Positions 24,741 to 34,277 are shown, counted from the stretch's first letter. The stretch: 64,000 nucleotides of DNA from CAXTKD01 sp964244885 (GCA_964244885.1 CAXTKD010000002.1:186001-250000); one strand, 5' to 3'. A program made the numbers and translations. The notes: generated by a model not told the origin, from the sequence alone.

Positions 24741-27275
24741 TCACTTCTTTCCCGCCTTCTTCGCCGCCGGCTTCTTGGCAGGCGCCTTGCGGCCCTTCTT
24801 CTTCACCGGCCCCGCCGCGATCCGCGCGTCGATCAGCGCGGCTGCCTCGGCTGCGGTGATCGTCTGGGGATCCTTGGTCTTGGGCAGCGTCGCGTTGGTC
24901 GTGCCGTCGGTGACGTAGGGGCCGAAGCGGCCTTCCATCAGCTTGATCTCGGTCCCCGTCATCGGGTGCGGGCCGAGTTCACGCAGCGGCGCGGAGGCGC
25001 CGCGGCGCGGGCCTTTTGGCTCGGCGAGCTTGACGACGGCGGCGTTCATGCCGGTCTCGAACACCTCGGCGGTCGAGGCGAGGCGGGCATAGTTGCCGTC
25101 GTGGGCCAAATAGGGGCCGTACTTGCCGATGCTCGCGGTGATCGGCTTACCGCTCTCCGGGTGCGTGCCGACGGTGCGCGGCAGCGAGAGCAGCTTAACC
25201 GCCATTTCGAGATCGACGCTGTCGAGCGGCACATCCTTGGGGATTGACGACCGCGGCGGCTTCTCGCCCTCGCCGCGCTGGAGGTACTGGCCGAAGCGCC
25301 CGGTGCGGAGCGTGATCGGCTCGCCGGTCGCGGGATCGACACCGATCTCGCGCGGCCCGCCGTCGCCGGCCGCCGCACCGCCGCTGCCCTCGCCCGCGAA
25401 CTGCCGCGTGTAGCGGCACTCGGGGTAGTTCGAGCAGGCGATGAACGCGCCGAACTTGCCGCCGCGAAGCGCCAGCCGGCCATCGGCGCAGGCGGGGCAA
25501 GCGCGCGGGTCGCTGCCGTCGCCCTTGTCGGGGAACAGCCAGGGCGCGAGGAACTCGTCGAGCGCCACCGTCACGTCGGACGGCTTCAGCGCCATGATCT
25601 CCTCGGTCTTCGGCTGGAAATCCTTCCAGAAGTCGCGAAGCACGGTCTTCCACGGGATGTCGCCCGCCGAAATGTCGTCGAGCTGGTCCTCAAGGCCGGC
25701 GGTGAAGTCGTAGCTGACGTAGCGCTCAAAGAAGCGCTCGAGGAACGCCGTGACGAGCCGTCCCTTCTCCTCCGGCACGAAGCGCGCCTTCTCGACCCGC
25801 ACATATTCGCGGTCGCGCAGCGTCTGCAGGATCGAGGCGTAGGTCGAGGGCCGGCCGATGCCGAGCTCCTCCAGCCGTTTGACCAGCGACGCTTCGGAGA
25901 AGCGCGGCGGCGGCTGGGTGAAATGCTGCTCGGCCTTAGCGCCATCGACCTGCGGGCGTTCGCCCTGCGCCAGCTTGGGCAGCCGCTGGCCGTCCTCCTC
26001 GCCTTCGGCCGGCTCGTCACGATCCTCCTGGTAGAGCGCGAGGAAGCCCGGGAAGAGCATGACCTGCCCGGTGGCGCGAAGCGTCGCGCGGTGGTTGTCA
26101 TCGATCAGATCGACACTCGTCCGCTCCAGCCGCGCCGATGCCATCTGGCTCGCCAGCGTGCGCTTCCAGATCAGTTCGTAGAGCTTGCGATGCTCGCCGC
26201 TCAGGCCCGACTCCTCGGGCGCCCGCGTCAGGTCGGTCGGCCGGATCGCCTCGTGCGCTTCCTGCGCATTCTTGGCCTTTGAGGTGTAGACGCGCGGCGC
26301 ATCCGGAACGTGGTCCGCGCCGAAGCGCTGGCCGATCACCTTGCGCGCGCTGGTGATCGCCTCCTGCGCGATCGTCACGCCGTCGGTCCGCATGTAGGTG
26401 ATCGCGCCCTCTTCGTAGAGCTGCTGCGCAAGGCGCATCGTCTGCGTCGCGGTCAGCCCAAGCTTGCGCGCGCCCTCCTGCTGGAGCGTCGAGGTGGTGA
26501 ACGGCGGCCACGGATTGCGGGTCTGAGGCTTGGTCTCGACCGCCGCAACCTTGTAGGCGCCGGCAAGCAGGTCAGCCTTGGCCTCGTTGGCCTGCGCGGT
26601 CGTCGCAAGATCGAACTTGTCGAGCTTCTTGCCCTGCCAGGAGATCAGGCGCGCCTTGAAGCTCTGCCCCTTCTCGCTGCGCATGTCGGCATCGACAGTC
26701 CAGTATTCGCGCGACTTGAACGCCTCGATCTCGCGCTCGCGCTCGACGACGAGCCGGAGCGCGACCGACTGCACGCGCCCCGCCGACTTGGCGCCGGGGA
26801 GCTTGCGCCAAAGCACCGGCGAGAGCGTGAAGCCGACGAGATAGTCGAGCGCCCGGCGCGCCAGATAGGCATCGACCAGCTCCTGATCGATCTGCCGCGG
26901 CTTCGCCATCGCGGCGGTCACCGCGCTCTTGGTGATCTCGTTGAAGGTGACGCGCTGCGTGTCGGCCGGCAGCGCCTTCTTGGCCTTCAGCCATTCATAG
27001 AGGTGCCAGGAGATCGCCTCCCCCTCGCGATCGGGATCGGTCGCGAGGATCAGGCGGTCGGCGCCCTTCAGCGCGTCGGCGATCGCCTTCAGCTGCTTGG
27101 TCTTGTCGCCATAGACCTCCCAATGCATCCGGAAATCGTCGTCGGGTTCGACCGACCCGTCCTTCGCCGGCAGATCGCGGACGTGGCCGTAGGACGCCAG
27201 CACCTTGGTGCCCGCACCCAGATATTTCTCGATGGTCTTCGCCTTCGCGGGCGATTCGACGACAACTAACTGCAT
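24741..27275 (-). CDS. topA: DNA topoisomerase I
   Basis: An 844-residue type IA topoisomerase. It opens with the TOPRIM domain (MQLVVVESPAKAKTIEKYLG), has ATDPDREGEAISWHL for metal binding and EEGAITYMRTDGVTI with the catalytic Tyr. Zinc-finger-like segments (ACPACADGRL, ACSNYPECRYTRQF) and a Lys/Ala-rich C-terminal tail follow. It relaxes negative supercoils. ATG at 27275 is preferred over 27335 because the family begins there. Downstream come the toxin-antitoxin pair and rnr; upstream come dprA and plsY. Confidence 0.97.
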   Translation of the reverse strand: MQLVVVESPAKAKTIEKYLGAGTKVLASYGHVRDLPAKDGSVEPDDDFRMHWEVYGDKTKQLKAIADALKGADRLILATDPDREGEAISWHLYEWLKAKKALPADTQRVTFNEITKSAVTAAMAKPRQIDQELVDAYLARRALDYLVGFTLSPVLWRKLPGAKSAGRVQSVALRLVVEREREIEAFKSREYWTVDADMRSEKGQSFKARLISWQGKKLDKFDLATTAQANEAKADLLAGAYKVAAVETKPQTRNPWPPFTTSTLQQEGARKLGLTATQTMRLAQQLYEEGAITYMRTDGVTIAQEAITSARKVIGQRFGADHVPDAPRVYTSKAKNAQEAHEAIRPTDLTRAPEESGLSGEHRKLYELIWKRTLASQMASARLERTSVDLIDDNHRATLRATGQVMLFPGFLALYQEDRDEPAEGEEDGQRLPKLAQGERPQVDGAKAEQHFTQPPPRFSEASLVKRLEELGIGRPSTYASILQTLRDREYVRVEKARFVPEEKGRLVTAFLERFFERYVSYDFTAGLEDQLDDISAGDIPWKTVLRDFWKDFQPKTEEIMALKPSDVTVALDEFLAPWLFPDKGDGSDPRACPACADGRLALRGGKFGAFIACSNYPECRYTRQFAGEGSGGAAAGDGGPREIGVDPATGEPITLRTGRFGQYLQRGEGEKPPRSSIPKDVPLDSVDLEMAVKLLSLPRTVGTHPESGKPITASIGKYGPYLAHDGNYARLASTAEVFETGMNAAVVKLAEPKGPRRGASAPLRELGPHPMTGTEIKLMEGRFGPYVTDGTTNATLPKTKDPQTITAAEAAALIDARIAAGPVKKKGRKAPAKKPAAKKAGKK

Positions 27276-27331
27276 TGGAAAATCCGGCTCCTCACGTGCA
27301 CGCACGAGTTGGGAACCTCGGGACCCGTCCG

Positions 27332-28417
27332 TCAAGCAGTCAGGCTGACACGGCCTCCGGCATGACGTTCGAGCCGCCCGCCGATCTCAAGCTCGAGCAG
27401 GACGGTCTGAACGGTCGCCGGCGGCAGGGCCGACTGGCGGATGAGTTCGTCGATCGAAACCGGAACAGGGCCGAGCAAGCCGATAAGGAGGTCGCGATCC
27501 GTGTCATCGGCATCGGGGAAAATGGGCGCGGACGAGAATCCGCTCGCCGGCGACGACAGACGGCGCCCGAGCGGCGCCAGCGTCTCCAGCACGTCCGCCG
27601 CCGACTGGATCAGCGTCGCGCCGTCGCGGATCAGGCCGTTGCAGCCCTGCGCGCGCGGGTCGAGCGGCGAGCCCGGCACCGCCATCACCTCCCGCCCCTG
27701 CTCCGCCGCGAACCGCGCGGTGATCAGCGAGCCCGACTTCGGCGCCGCCTCGACGATGACCACGCCTTGGCTCAGGCCCGAGATGATGCGGTTGCGGCGG
27801 GGGAAGTGCCGGGCCTGCGGCTCGACGCCGAGCGGCTGCTCGGCGATCAGCAAGCCTTCGCTGGCGATCCGCGCCTGGAGCTCGGCGTTTTCCGGAGGAT
27901 AGGCGACGTCGAGCCCGCCGGCAATCACCGCGATCGTGCCGCCCGCCATCGCGCCGACATGCGCCGCTGAATCGATGCCGCGGGCCAGGCCCGACACCAC
28001 GACGACGCCCTCGGCCGACAGCGCGGTCGCCAACTCGCGGGCGAATCGCACCGCGGCAGCCGAGGCGTTGCGCGCGCCGACCATCGCGACGGTCTGCCTC
28101 GCCGCCAACGCGGGATCGCCCTTGACCGCGATCACCGGCGGCGCGTCCTCGACCTCGGCGAGCAGCGCGGGATAGGGCGGCACGCCCCAGAACAAGTGCC
28201 GGCCACCGAATTTCTCGACCGCCGCCATCTCGCGCTCGGCATCGCTCGCCGAGGCGATTCGTGGGGGCCGTCCGCCGCCGCGCCGCGCAAGATCCGGCAG
28301 CGCGTCGAGCGCGCGCTGGCCGGAGCCGAAGCGCGCGATCAGCTGCCGGAAGGTCACCGGCCCGACGTTTTCCGATCGTATCAGCCGCAGGCGAGCGACA
28401 CGCTCGGCCTCAGCCAT
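27332..28417 (-). CDS. dprA: DNA-processing protein DprA
   Basis: A 361-residue protein that loads RecA on incoming single-stranded DNA in transformation. The Rossmann-like core is visible: TVAMVGARNASAAAVRFARE, VVSGLARGIDSAAHVGAM, FPRRNRIISGLSQGVVIVEA and SGSLITARFAAEQGREVMAV. A C-terminal winged-helix (ISIDELIRQ-type, VSIDELIRQSALPPATVQTV) is also present. The start at 28417 overlaps the plsY 3' end by 8 bp. Confidence 0.96.
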   Translation of the reverse strand: MAEAERVARLRLIRSENVGPVTFRQLIARFGSGQRALDALPDLARRGGGRPPRIASASDAEREMAAVEKFGGRHLFWGVPPYPALLAEVEDAPPVIAVKGDPALAARQTVAMVGARNASAAAVRFARELATALSAEGVVVVSGLARGIDSAAHVGAMAGGTIAVIAGGLDVAYPPENAELQARIASEGLLIAEQPLGVEPQARHFPRRNRIISGLSQGVVIVEAAPKSGSLITARFAAEQGREVMAVPGSPLDPRAQGCNGLIRDGATLIQSAADVLETLAPLGRRLSSPASGFSSAPIFPDADDTDRDLLIGLLGPVPVSIDELIRQSALPPATVQTVLLELEIGGRLERHAGGRVSLTA

Positions 28418-29021
28418 CGGCGGTGGATTTCGAGCCGATGCGTGATTCCGTGCCGTTCGCAAGGCGGCCGATATTTTCGCGGTGCTTCCACAGCACGAGC
28501 ATCGCCATCGCCGCGAATATCCAGGCGACATCTGCGCGGTGCATCGCGAACGCCGCGACCGGCGCGGCAACCGCCGCCAGCATTCCACCGAGCGACGAAT
28601 AGCGGGTCAGCAGCGCCGCCCCGGCCCAGACGAGGGCGAACGCCAGGCCGGCGGGCCAGTACGCCGCAAGCGCCACGCCGAGCATCGTCGCCACGCCCTT
28701 GCCGCCCTTGAAGCCCAGCCACACCGGATAAATATGCCCGAGGAACGCAGCGCCGCCCGACAGCGCGCCGGCATCGCCCGCGAAATGCCGTGCCAGCAGC
28801 ACCGCCGCCGCGCCTTTACCAGCGTCGAGCAGCAAGGTAGCGGCGGCCAGCCCCTTGCGGCCGGTTCGCAGCACGTTGGTGGTGCCGATATTGCCCGAGC
28901 CAATGGCGCGAAGGTCGCCCGCGCCACCCCAGCGCGTCAGCAGCAGCCCGAACGGAATCGAGCCGAGCAGATAGCCAACGGCCAGCCAGGTCCAGGGGGA
29001 TACGAGGAGGTCGCCGCTCAC
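28410..29021 (-). CDS. plsY: glycerol-3-phosphate acyltransferase PlsY
   Basis: A 203-residue inner-membrane enzyme that moves an acyl group from acyl-phosphate to glycerol-3-phosphate, the first step of phospholipid synthesis. Family motifs are present: GYLLGSIPFGLLLTR, AIGSGNIGTTNVLRTG and WLGFKGGKGVATMLG. About five membrane helices are visible. It is followed by dprA and topA on the same strand. Confidence 0.96.
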   Translation of the reverse strand: MSGDLLVSPWTWLAVGYLLGSIPFGLLLTRWGGAGDLRAIGSGNIGTTNVLRTGRKGLAAATLLLDAGKGAAAVLLARHFAGDAGALSGGAAFLGHIYPVWLGFKGGKGVATMLGVALAAYWPAGLAFALVWAGAALLTRYSSLGGMLAAVAAPVAAFAMHRADVAWIFAAMAMLVLWKHRENIGRLANGTESRIGSKSTADG

Positions 29022-29066
29022 GGGGCGAAACCTAGAACGGGCTCAAGCTTGTGTCACCACTCAACC

Positions 29067-29151
29067 TCCGTTCGTGGTGAGCCTGTCGAACCACGTGGCA
29101 TGCTCCGATGGCGGAGCGACCCCGTCCTTCGACAGGCTCAGGACGAACGGA
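29067..29151. repeat. palindromic repeat, family D
   Basis: Outward inverted copies of TCCGTTCGT and TGAGCCTGTCGAA (29067-29092 and 29125-29151) form an 85-bp imperfect palindrome between plsY and the PF10118-like gene. One half unit of the same family lies inside the capsid gene at 56186. Confidence 0.85.
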
Positions 29152-29166
29152 GATGTGTGAGCGACT

Positions 29167-30015
29167 TCAGGCAGCCACCGCCAGCTTCTCGCGGCCCGCC
29201 AGCTCGGCTTCGGCCGCGGCGATCAGATTGCGGTCGTCGTGGTCCCACGGGTGGAAGCCCGGCTTGAAGAACGCCACCCACTGCGGGAAGACCTTGCGGA
29301 GCGCGCCGGGCTTGCCGAACAGGAACCAGAGCACGCGCGCCTTGGTCCGCCAGCCGGTGAAACCGTCCTGCTCCAGCAGCTTGACCGTCGAGAAGAACCG
29401 CCCCTTGGCGAAATTCATGCTCGATTTCCAGAAGACGTTGCAGCGGAGCATGTAGCGCTTCCACGCCGGCAGGCCGCGCGTCACGTGCATATAGGTGTCG
29501 AACGCGACGCCCTTGTGCTCGATCTCCTCGATCGCATGCCATTGCCACAGCCGCCGCGCCTCGTCGGGCGCGCCCGCGAGGATCGTCGGGTCGCCGAGCA
29601 GCCGGTGCGCGAAGATCGCGGTGAAATGCTCGAGCGCCACGGTCATCGCCAGCTGCGCGACGGGATGCTTGCTGCGCGCCACTGCCAGGCTCTCATCGAC
29701 GCGCTGGTCGATGAAGCGCATGTCGTAGCCCGCGTCGGCGGCCTGCCGATTGAACGCGATATGCTCGCGCGAGTGCATGACCTCCTGTTTAACGAACTCG
29801 GTGATCTGGCTTTTCAGCGGCTCGGGCACGTCGTCGCGGTAGCGGCGCACGCTCTCGACGAAGAACGCCTCGCCCTTCGGAAACGTCGCCGACATGCCGT
29901 TGTGATAGGCGCTCGCCACCGGATCGCCGCCGAGCCACCAGCGCGGATGCGTCTCGCCGCGTCCGAAGGCGATGTTGCGCGGGTGGATGACGAGGTCGAT
30001 CGGCGTCGCGGTCAT
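29167..30015 (-). CDS. metal-dependent hydrolase-like protein (PF10118 type)
   Basis: A 282-residue protein with several His/Glu pairs arranged as in the predicted metal-dependent hydrolases of PF10118: VKQEVMHSREHIAFN, ALEHFTAIFAH and AIEEIEHKGVAFDTY. These E/H pairs look like a di-iron ferritin-like site. Biochemical role is not established; relatives sit near fatty-acid or steroid genes. Its promoter region overlaps the divergent TetR gene, which probably controls it; TTGACA with a T/A-rich -10 is visible on the minus strand. Confidence 0.82.
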   Translation of the reverse strand: MTATPIDLVIHPRNIAFGRGETHPRWWLGGDPVASAYHNGMSATFPKGEAFFVESVRRYRDDVPEPLKSQITEFVKQEVMHSREHIAFNRQAADAGYDMRFIDQRVDESLAVARSKHPVAQLAMTVALEHFTAIFAHRLLGDPTILAGAPDEARRLWQWHAIEEIEHKGVAFDTYMHVTRGLPAWKRYMLRCNVFWKSSMNFAKGRFFSTVKLLEQDGFTGWRTKARVLWFLFGKPGALRKVFPQWVAFFKPGFHPWDHDDRNLIAAAEAELAGREKLAVAA

Positions 30016-30072
30016 GGCAAATGCCTTGGGCTGCTTTAAGGTCGACTCGATGGATATAGTTTACTTACATCA

Positions 30073-30702
30073 ATGTCAATAGAGAAACGCACTCGCCGCT
30101 CGGCGATCGACGTACGCGCCGCCGCGATGGTCGAGGCGCGCCGGTTGCTGCTCGCCGAGGGGCCCAATGCGGTGACGCTGAAGGCGGTCGGCGCGGCGCT
30201 CGGCATGAGCCACGCCAACCTCATCCACCATTTCGGCTCGGCGGCGGGAATGCAGGCGGGGCTGGTCGAGGACATGCTGGCGCGGACGCGCGAGCGCGTC
30301 CGGCTGATCATCGCCGATGTCCGGACGGGCGCGGTCGCACCCCGAGCGCTGGTCGACCTCGTGTTCGACAATTTCGAGAAGGAGGGGACGGGCAAGCTCG
30401 TCGGCTGGCTCATCCTGTCGGGGGAAGCAGCGCGCCTCGGACCGATGATGCGGGGCATCCACGACCTGGTCGACGCGATCGAGGCCGACGTGCCCGAGCC
30501 GCAGCCGCACACCCGCGCCGACATCACCACCGCGACGCTGCTGCTGGTGCTGACCGCGATCGGCGATTCACTCGCAGGCCCCGAGCTCCATGCCGCCGTC
30601 GGCCGCGAGCCGGAAGCGGCGCGCGACGCGCTCGCCGCGCTGGTCGCCGGCATGATGCCTGCGCCGGGTGGACAGGCCGGCGGAACAGGTCGCGCGCCGT
30701 GA
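30073..30702 (+). CDS. TetR family regulator
   Basis: A 209-residue TetR protein with a clear N-terminal DNA-binding part (AAAMVEARRLLLAEGPNAVT, then VGAALGMSHANLIHHFGSAA). The C-terminal region is helical and ends in a Gly-rich tail. It is divergent from the PF10118-like gene with only 57 bp between, typical of a local repressor. Confidence 0.88.
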   Translation: MSIEKRTRRSAIDVRAAAMVEARRLLLAEGPNAVTLKAVGAALGMSHANLIHHFGSAAGMQAGLVEDMLARTRERVRLIIADVRTGAVAPRALVDLVFDNFEKEGTGKLVGWLILSGEAARLGPMMRGIHDLVDAIEADVPEPQPHTRADITTATLLLVLTAIGDSLAGPELHAAVGREPEAARDALAALVAGMMPAPGGQAGGTGRAP

Positions 30703-30735
30703 CGTTACGGACACGTCATCAACAGGAGCACCGCA

Positions 30736-30867
30736 ATGGCCGATGAGAAAAAGGAAGAGGTTGTCGTCGCGAAGAGCAACTTCAACGTCGGCGGCATCAT
30801 CGCCGCGATCGCGTTGCTGATTCTCGTGCTCGGCGTCCTGAAGTTCGCGGGCGTCCTGCCCTTCTGA
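30736..30867 (+). CDS. 43-residue single-helix membrane protein
   Basis: A short gene with a clear ribosome site (AACAGGAGC, 30721-30729). The product begins MADEKKEEVVVAKSNF, an acidic/basic cytoplasmic face, followed by one membrane helix (VGGIIAAIALLILVLGVLK) and a short tail ending VLPF. It has its own terminator at 30885-30920. No family is recognised, but codon use and the regulatory setting argue that it is expressed. Confidence 0.7.
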   Translation: MADEKKEEVVVAKSNFNVGGIIAAIALLILVLGVLKFAGVLPF

Positions 30868-30884
30868 TCTTCGCGAGACGGGCA

Positions 30885-30920
30885 CAAAAAAGGACCCGGC
30901 GGTCACCGCCGGGTCCTTTT
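30885..30920. terminator. bidirectional Rho-independent terminator
   Basis: A long GC-rich stem, AAGGACCCGGCGGT paired with ACCGCCGGGTCCTT around a one-base loop, is flanked by A-run and T-run. It lies between the 43-residue gene and the convergent BI-1 family gene and can end both. Confidence 0.92.
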
Positions 30921-30940
30921 CTCGTTGGTCTGGGCAGGCC

Positions 30941-31687
30941 CTAGCGGCGATCACCCATGAAGCGCAGCAGGAACATGAACAGGTTGATGAAGTCGAGGTA
31001 GAGCGTCAGCGCGCCCATCACCACGGCCTTGCCGCGGAACTCGGTGTTGCCGACCTGCGCATACATGTTCTTGATCTTCTGCGTGTCGTAGGCGGTCAGC
31101 GCCGCGAACAGCAGCACGCCGATCGCGCTCACCGCGAAGCCTAGGGGCTTCGACTGGACGAAGATGTTGAGGATCGACGCCGCGATCAGGCCGACGAGGC
31201 CCATGATCAGGAAGGTGCCGAGACCCGAGAGATCCTTCTTCGTCGTGTAGCCATACAGACTCAAGCCGCCGAACGCCGCGGCGCTCGCGAAGAACGTCGT
31301 CGCGATGCTGGCGCCGGTGTAGACCATGAAGATCGTCGACAGCGACGCGCCCATCAGCCCGGCATAGGCCCAGAACAGCAGCTGCGCCGTGCTCTGCGAC
31401 AGCCGGTTGATTCCGAAGCTCAGCGTCATCACCAGCGCCAGCGGCGCCAGCATGACGATCCAGCCGAGACCCGAGGCCCCGCCCGTCGCCGGGTTGAACA
31501 GCGCGTTGACCGCGCCCGACGCCGCCATGCCGAGGGCGACGAGGCCCGTCAGCAGAACGCCCGACGCCATGTAATTGTAGACCGACAGCATATAGGACCG
31601 CAGGCCCTCGTCGTAGACGACGCCGGCGCGGCGGACGCCGGGCACCGACGAATAGGTCGTCGTGCGGGGGTCCATCTGGTTAGCCAT
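30941..31687 (-). CDS. Bax inhibitor-1/YccA family membrane protein
   Basis: A 248-residue protein with about seven membrane helices and a loop TAYDTQKIKNMYAQ, the BI-1 family motif (YDTQ). Bacterial members such as YccA and YetJ inhibit FtsH or conduct calcium. The start is at 31687 (MANQMDPRTTTYSSVPGVRR). It is preceded by a 150-bp upstream region and followed by the terminator. Confidence 0.93.
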   Translation of the reverse strand: MANQMDPRTTTYSSVPGVRRAGVVYDEGLRSYMLSVYNYMASGVLLTGLVALGMAASGAVNALFNPATGGASGLGWIVMLAPLALVMTLSFGINRLSQSTAQLLFWAYAGLMGASLSTIFMVYTGASIATTFFASAAAFGGLSLYGYTTKKDLSGLGTFLIMGLVGLIAASILNIFVQSKPLGFAVSAIGVLLFAALTAYDTQKIKNMYAQVGNTEFRGKAVVMGALTLYLDFINLFMFLLRFMGDRR

Positions 31688-31838
31688 TTCAGCCCTCTTC
31701 AGTTTGCGGCGCGAGACTGCGCCCGCCCGAGCGAATATCGTGAGGCGCGCGCCAACTTACAAGTAAAAGTGGACAGATTGTCGCAGGGCTGCGCCGAGCG
31801 GGGCTGGCGGCGCGTCTTCCGATCGCCATATCCGCTTT

Positions 31839-32552
31839 ATGTCAGCCCTTTCGCGCCTGTTCGTCCCTCTCGCGAGTCTCGTAGCGTCCATGTCCATTTC
31901 CGCCGAAGCCGCGCCCCGGGAGCAGGTCATACTCGCCTTCGGGGACAGCCTTACCGCCGGCTACCGCCTGGCCGCCGACAGGAGCTTCCCCGCCCAGCTC
32001 CAGTCCGCGCTCCGCGCCGAAGGCCGCAACGTCCGGGTCATCAACGCTGGCGTCTCCGGCGAGACGACGGCCGGCGGCCGGGCCCGCCTGCCGCGCACGC
32101 TCGCGGGCCTCAGGCAGCCGCCCGACGTCGCCATCCTCGAGCTCGGCGCCAACGACATGATGCGGATGTTCGATCCCCGCACCACCCGCGCCAACCTCGA
32201 CGCGATGCTGGCCGAGTTCCATTCGCGCGGCATCCCGGTCATCCTGGCGGGCATGTTCTCCGCTTCCGGCCTCGGCATCCGCTATCTCGACGCCTTCAAC
32301 GACCTCTATCCCGATCTCGCCCGCAAATACGGCGCGACGCTCTATCCTTTCTTCCTGAAGGGCGTGGCGTTCAACCAGCCGATGCTGCTGGACGACGGCA
32401 TCCATCCCAACGCGAAAGGCGTGGCGCTGATCACCGGCAACATCCTGCCGACCGTCCGCAAGATGCTCGACGGCCTGCCCGCGCCCAAGGTCGCGCCACC
32501 TGTTTCCGTTCCCGCCGAGGCCGCCAGTGCATCGCCTGTTCGTCGCGATTGA
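31839..32552 (+). CDS. SGNH/GDSL hydrolase (arylesterase, TesA-like)
   Basis: A 237-residue secreted lipase/esterase. A signal peptide (LFVPLASLVASMSISAEAA) precedes the GDSL block ILAFGDSLTAGYRL with the catalytic Ser; GVSGETTAGG, ELGANDMMRM and DDGIHPNAKG supply block III Asn and block V Asp-His. It resembles multifunctional TesA. The last 26 bp overlap the start of the thpR gene, showing translational coupling. Confidence 0.92.
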   Translation: MSALSRLFVPLASLVASMSISAEAAPREQVILAFGDSLTAGYRLAADRSFPAQLQSALRAEGRNVRVINAGVSGETTAGGRARLPRTLAGLRQPPDVAILELGANDMMRMFDPRTTRANLDAMLAEFHSRGIPVILAGMFSASGLGIRYLDAFNDLYPDLARKYGATLYPFFLKGVAFNQPMLLDDGIHPNAKGVALITGNILPTVRKMLDGLPAPKVAPPVSVPAEAASASPVRRD

Positions 32553-33060
32553 GCCGCCCGCCGCGATCAAGGCGCAGCTCCTCGGCCTGATGGGCGGCGT
32601 CGCCGGCGCGCGCTGGCAGACCGAGGCGCAGCTCCACCTGACCTTGAAGTTCATCGGCGAGGTCGACCGCCGCACCGCCGAGGACATCGCCATCGCCCTC
32701 GGTTATCTCCGCCATCCGGGCTTCAGCGTGTCCCTGTCGGGCGTTGGCATGTTCGAGAAGCGCGGCCGTCCCGAAGCCCTCTGGGTCGGCGTCACCCCGC
32801 GCGAGCCCGCGAAGGCGCTCCATGACAAGGTCGACCAGACGCTCCGCTCGGCCGGGATCGCGCCCGAGACTCGCGCCTACCTCCCCCACGTCACCATCGC
32901 CCGGATGAAGGCGCTCGCCGCCCCGCTCGATCCCTTAATGACCACGCACGGCGGCGTCACCAGCCCGCCTTGGAACGTCCAGGATATCTGCCTCTACGAA
33001 AGCACGCTGACCCGCGAAGGCGCCGTTTACACGGTCGTGGAGCGCTATCCGCTAACCTGA
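32527..33060 (+). CDS. thpR: RNA 2',3'-cyclic phosphodiesterase (2H family)
   Basis: A 177-residue 2H phosphoesterase with both signature motifs, QLHLTLKFIG and LPHVTIARMK (HxTx). It hydrolyses 2',3'-cyclic ends of RNA, formerly called 2'-5' RNA ligase. GTG at 32527 fits the MHRLFVAIEPP opening typical of the family. It overlaps the GDSL gene by 26 bp. Confidence 0.93.
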   Translation: MHRLFVAIEPPAAIKAQLLGLMGGVAGARWQTEAQLHLTLKFIGEVDRRTAEDIAIALGYLRHPGFSVSLSGVGMFEKRGRPEALWVGVTPREPAKALHDKVDQTLRSAGIAPETRAYLPHVTIARMKALAAPLDPLMTTHGGVTSPPWNVQDICLYESTLTREGAVYTVVERYPLT

Positions 33061-33065
33061 TTTTT

Positions 33066-33174
33066 CCCCTCTCCTTCAGGGGAGGGGTAGGGGTGGGGTG
33101 CAGCGCCGGGCATCCAAGCTCTGAGGTTTCGCCCCGCGTCTCTCCCCACCCCTACCCCCCCCGCTGGAGAGGGG
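33066..33174. repeat. palindromic repeat, family A
   Basis: Arms CCCCTCTCCTTCAGGGGAGG (33066 on) and CCCCACCCCTACCCCC (33144 on, ending GGAGAGGGG at 33174) face each other between convergent genes. It may also act as a transcription barrier. Confidence 0.85.
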
Positions 33175-33182
33175 ACTATTCC

Positions 33183-34277
33183 TTATATAATGGTAGGATA
33201 GTTCAGCCCGGCGAACGCCGTCTCCATCCGCCGTTCGGCCCACGCCTGCCCCAGGATCAGGCCCATCAGCCGTGCCCGGAGCGGCACCAGCAGCCGCGAG
33301 CGCGACATCACCATCCGCGTCGCCCGGTCGGTCATCCGCAGCACGCCCCTGGCGACCGCATGCCGCTCCGCCGCCCACGCATCGACCGCCGCCTCGCCCT
33401 CGCCGATCGCCCGCGCCAGCGCCCAGGCGTCCTGGATTCCAAGGTTCATCCCCTGCCCGCCCGCCGGCGAGTGGATATGCGCCGCGTCGCCCGCCAGCAG
33501 CACCCGCCCGTGCCGCATCTTGCCGACTTGCCGCTGGCTGATCCCGAACTCGCTCCACCACACCGGATCGGAGAGCGTCAGCCCGGCATGCGCGAACGGC
33601 GTCATCGACCCGTGTTCGGGGTCGGGCGCATCCTCGGGCAGGAAGGTGATGACCCGCCACAGGCCATGCGGCAGCGGGAACGCGCCCATCGGCTTTTTGT
33701 CCGACGGCCAGGCGTGGACGCGGGCGTCGTTCAGCTCGGCGATCCGGCAATCGGCGAGGATGAGCTTCACCGGGTAGCGGCTGCCCAGAAAATCGATGCC
33801 GAGCGCGTGCCGCACCGTCGAATGAGCGCCATCGCAGCCGACCACCCAGTCGGCCTGCGCATCTTGCTCGCTGCCATCCGCCAGGCGCAGTCGCGCGCCG
33901 CCAACGGTCAGCGCGACGAACTCGACTCCGCGCTCCGGCGCCGCCCCCGCCTCTTCGAGCAGCCGCTCGGTCTCCTCCTGCGACAGCGCCAGCGCCGACG
34001 GGAATCGCGGGTGGACGTGCGTGAAGTCGATGCTCTTCGCGTAATCGCCCCGATGAAGCGTCATCCCCTTCAGCGTCACCGCCGCGTCGATGAAGCGCTG
34101 CGCGATCCCGAACTGCTCCATCACCTCGAGCGTCCGGGCCTGCACCGCGACCGCACGAGAATGCGGCGCGCGCGCCGAGAGCTTCTCCACCAGCTGGTAG
34201 TCGATGCCGCGCCTGGCGCACGACAGCGCGAGCGCCAGCCCGGTGGGCCCGGCGCCGACGATCAAGACGCGCGCCAT
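33183..34277 (-). CDS. FAD-dependent monooxygenase-like protein
   Basis: A 364-residue flavoprotein of the UbiH/phenol hydroxylase class. RVLIVGAGPTGLALALSCARR is the FAD-binding GxGxxG motif, DWVVGCDGAHSTVRHAL the DG motif, and RVLLAGDAAHIHSPAGGQGM the GD motif with an active-site loop. Such enzymes hydroxylate aromatic rings or polyketides with NAD(P)H; substrate unknown. It overlaps the LMW phosphatase gene upstream. Confidence 0.9.
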   Translation of the reverse strand: MARVLIVGAGPTGLALALSCARRGIDYQLVEKLSARAPHSRAVAVQARTLEVMEQFGIAQRFIDAAVTLKGMTLHRGDYAKSIDFTHVHPRFPSALALSQEETERLLEEAGAAPERGVEFVALTVGGARLRLADGSEQDAQADWVVGCDGAHSTVRHALGIDFLGSRYPVKLILADCRIAELNDARVHAWPSDKKPMGAFPLPHGLWRVITFLPEDAPDPEHGSMTPFAHAGLTLSDPVWWSEFGISQRQVGKMRHGRVLLAGDAAHIHSPAGGQGMNLGIQDAWALARAIGEGEAAVDAWAAERHAVARGVLRMTDRATRMVMSRSRLLVPLRARLMGLILGQAWAERRMETAFAGLNYPTII

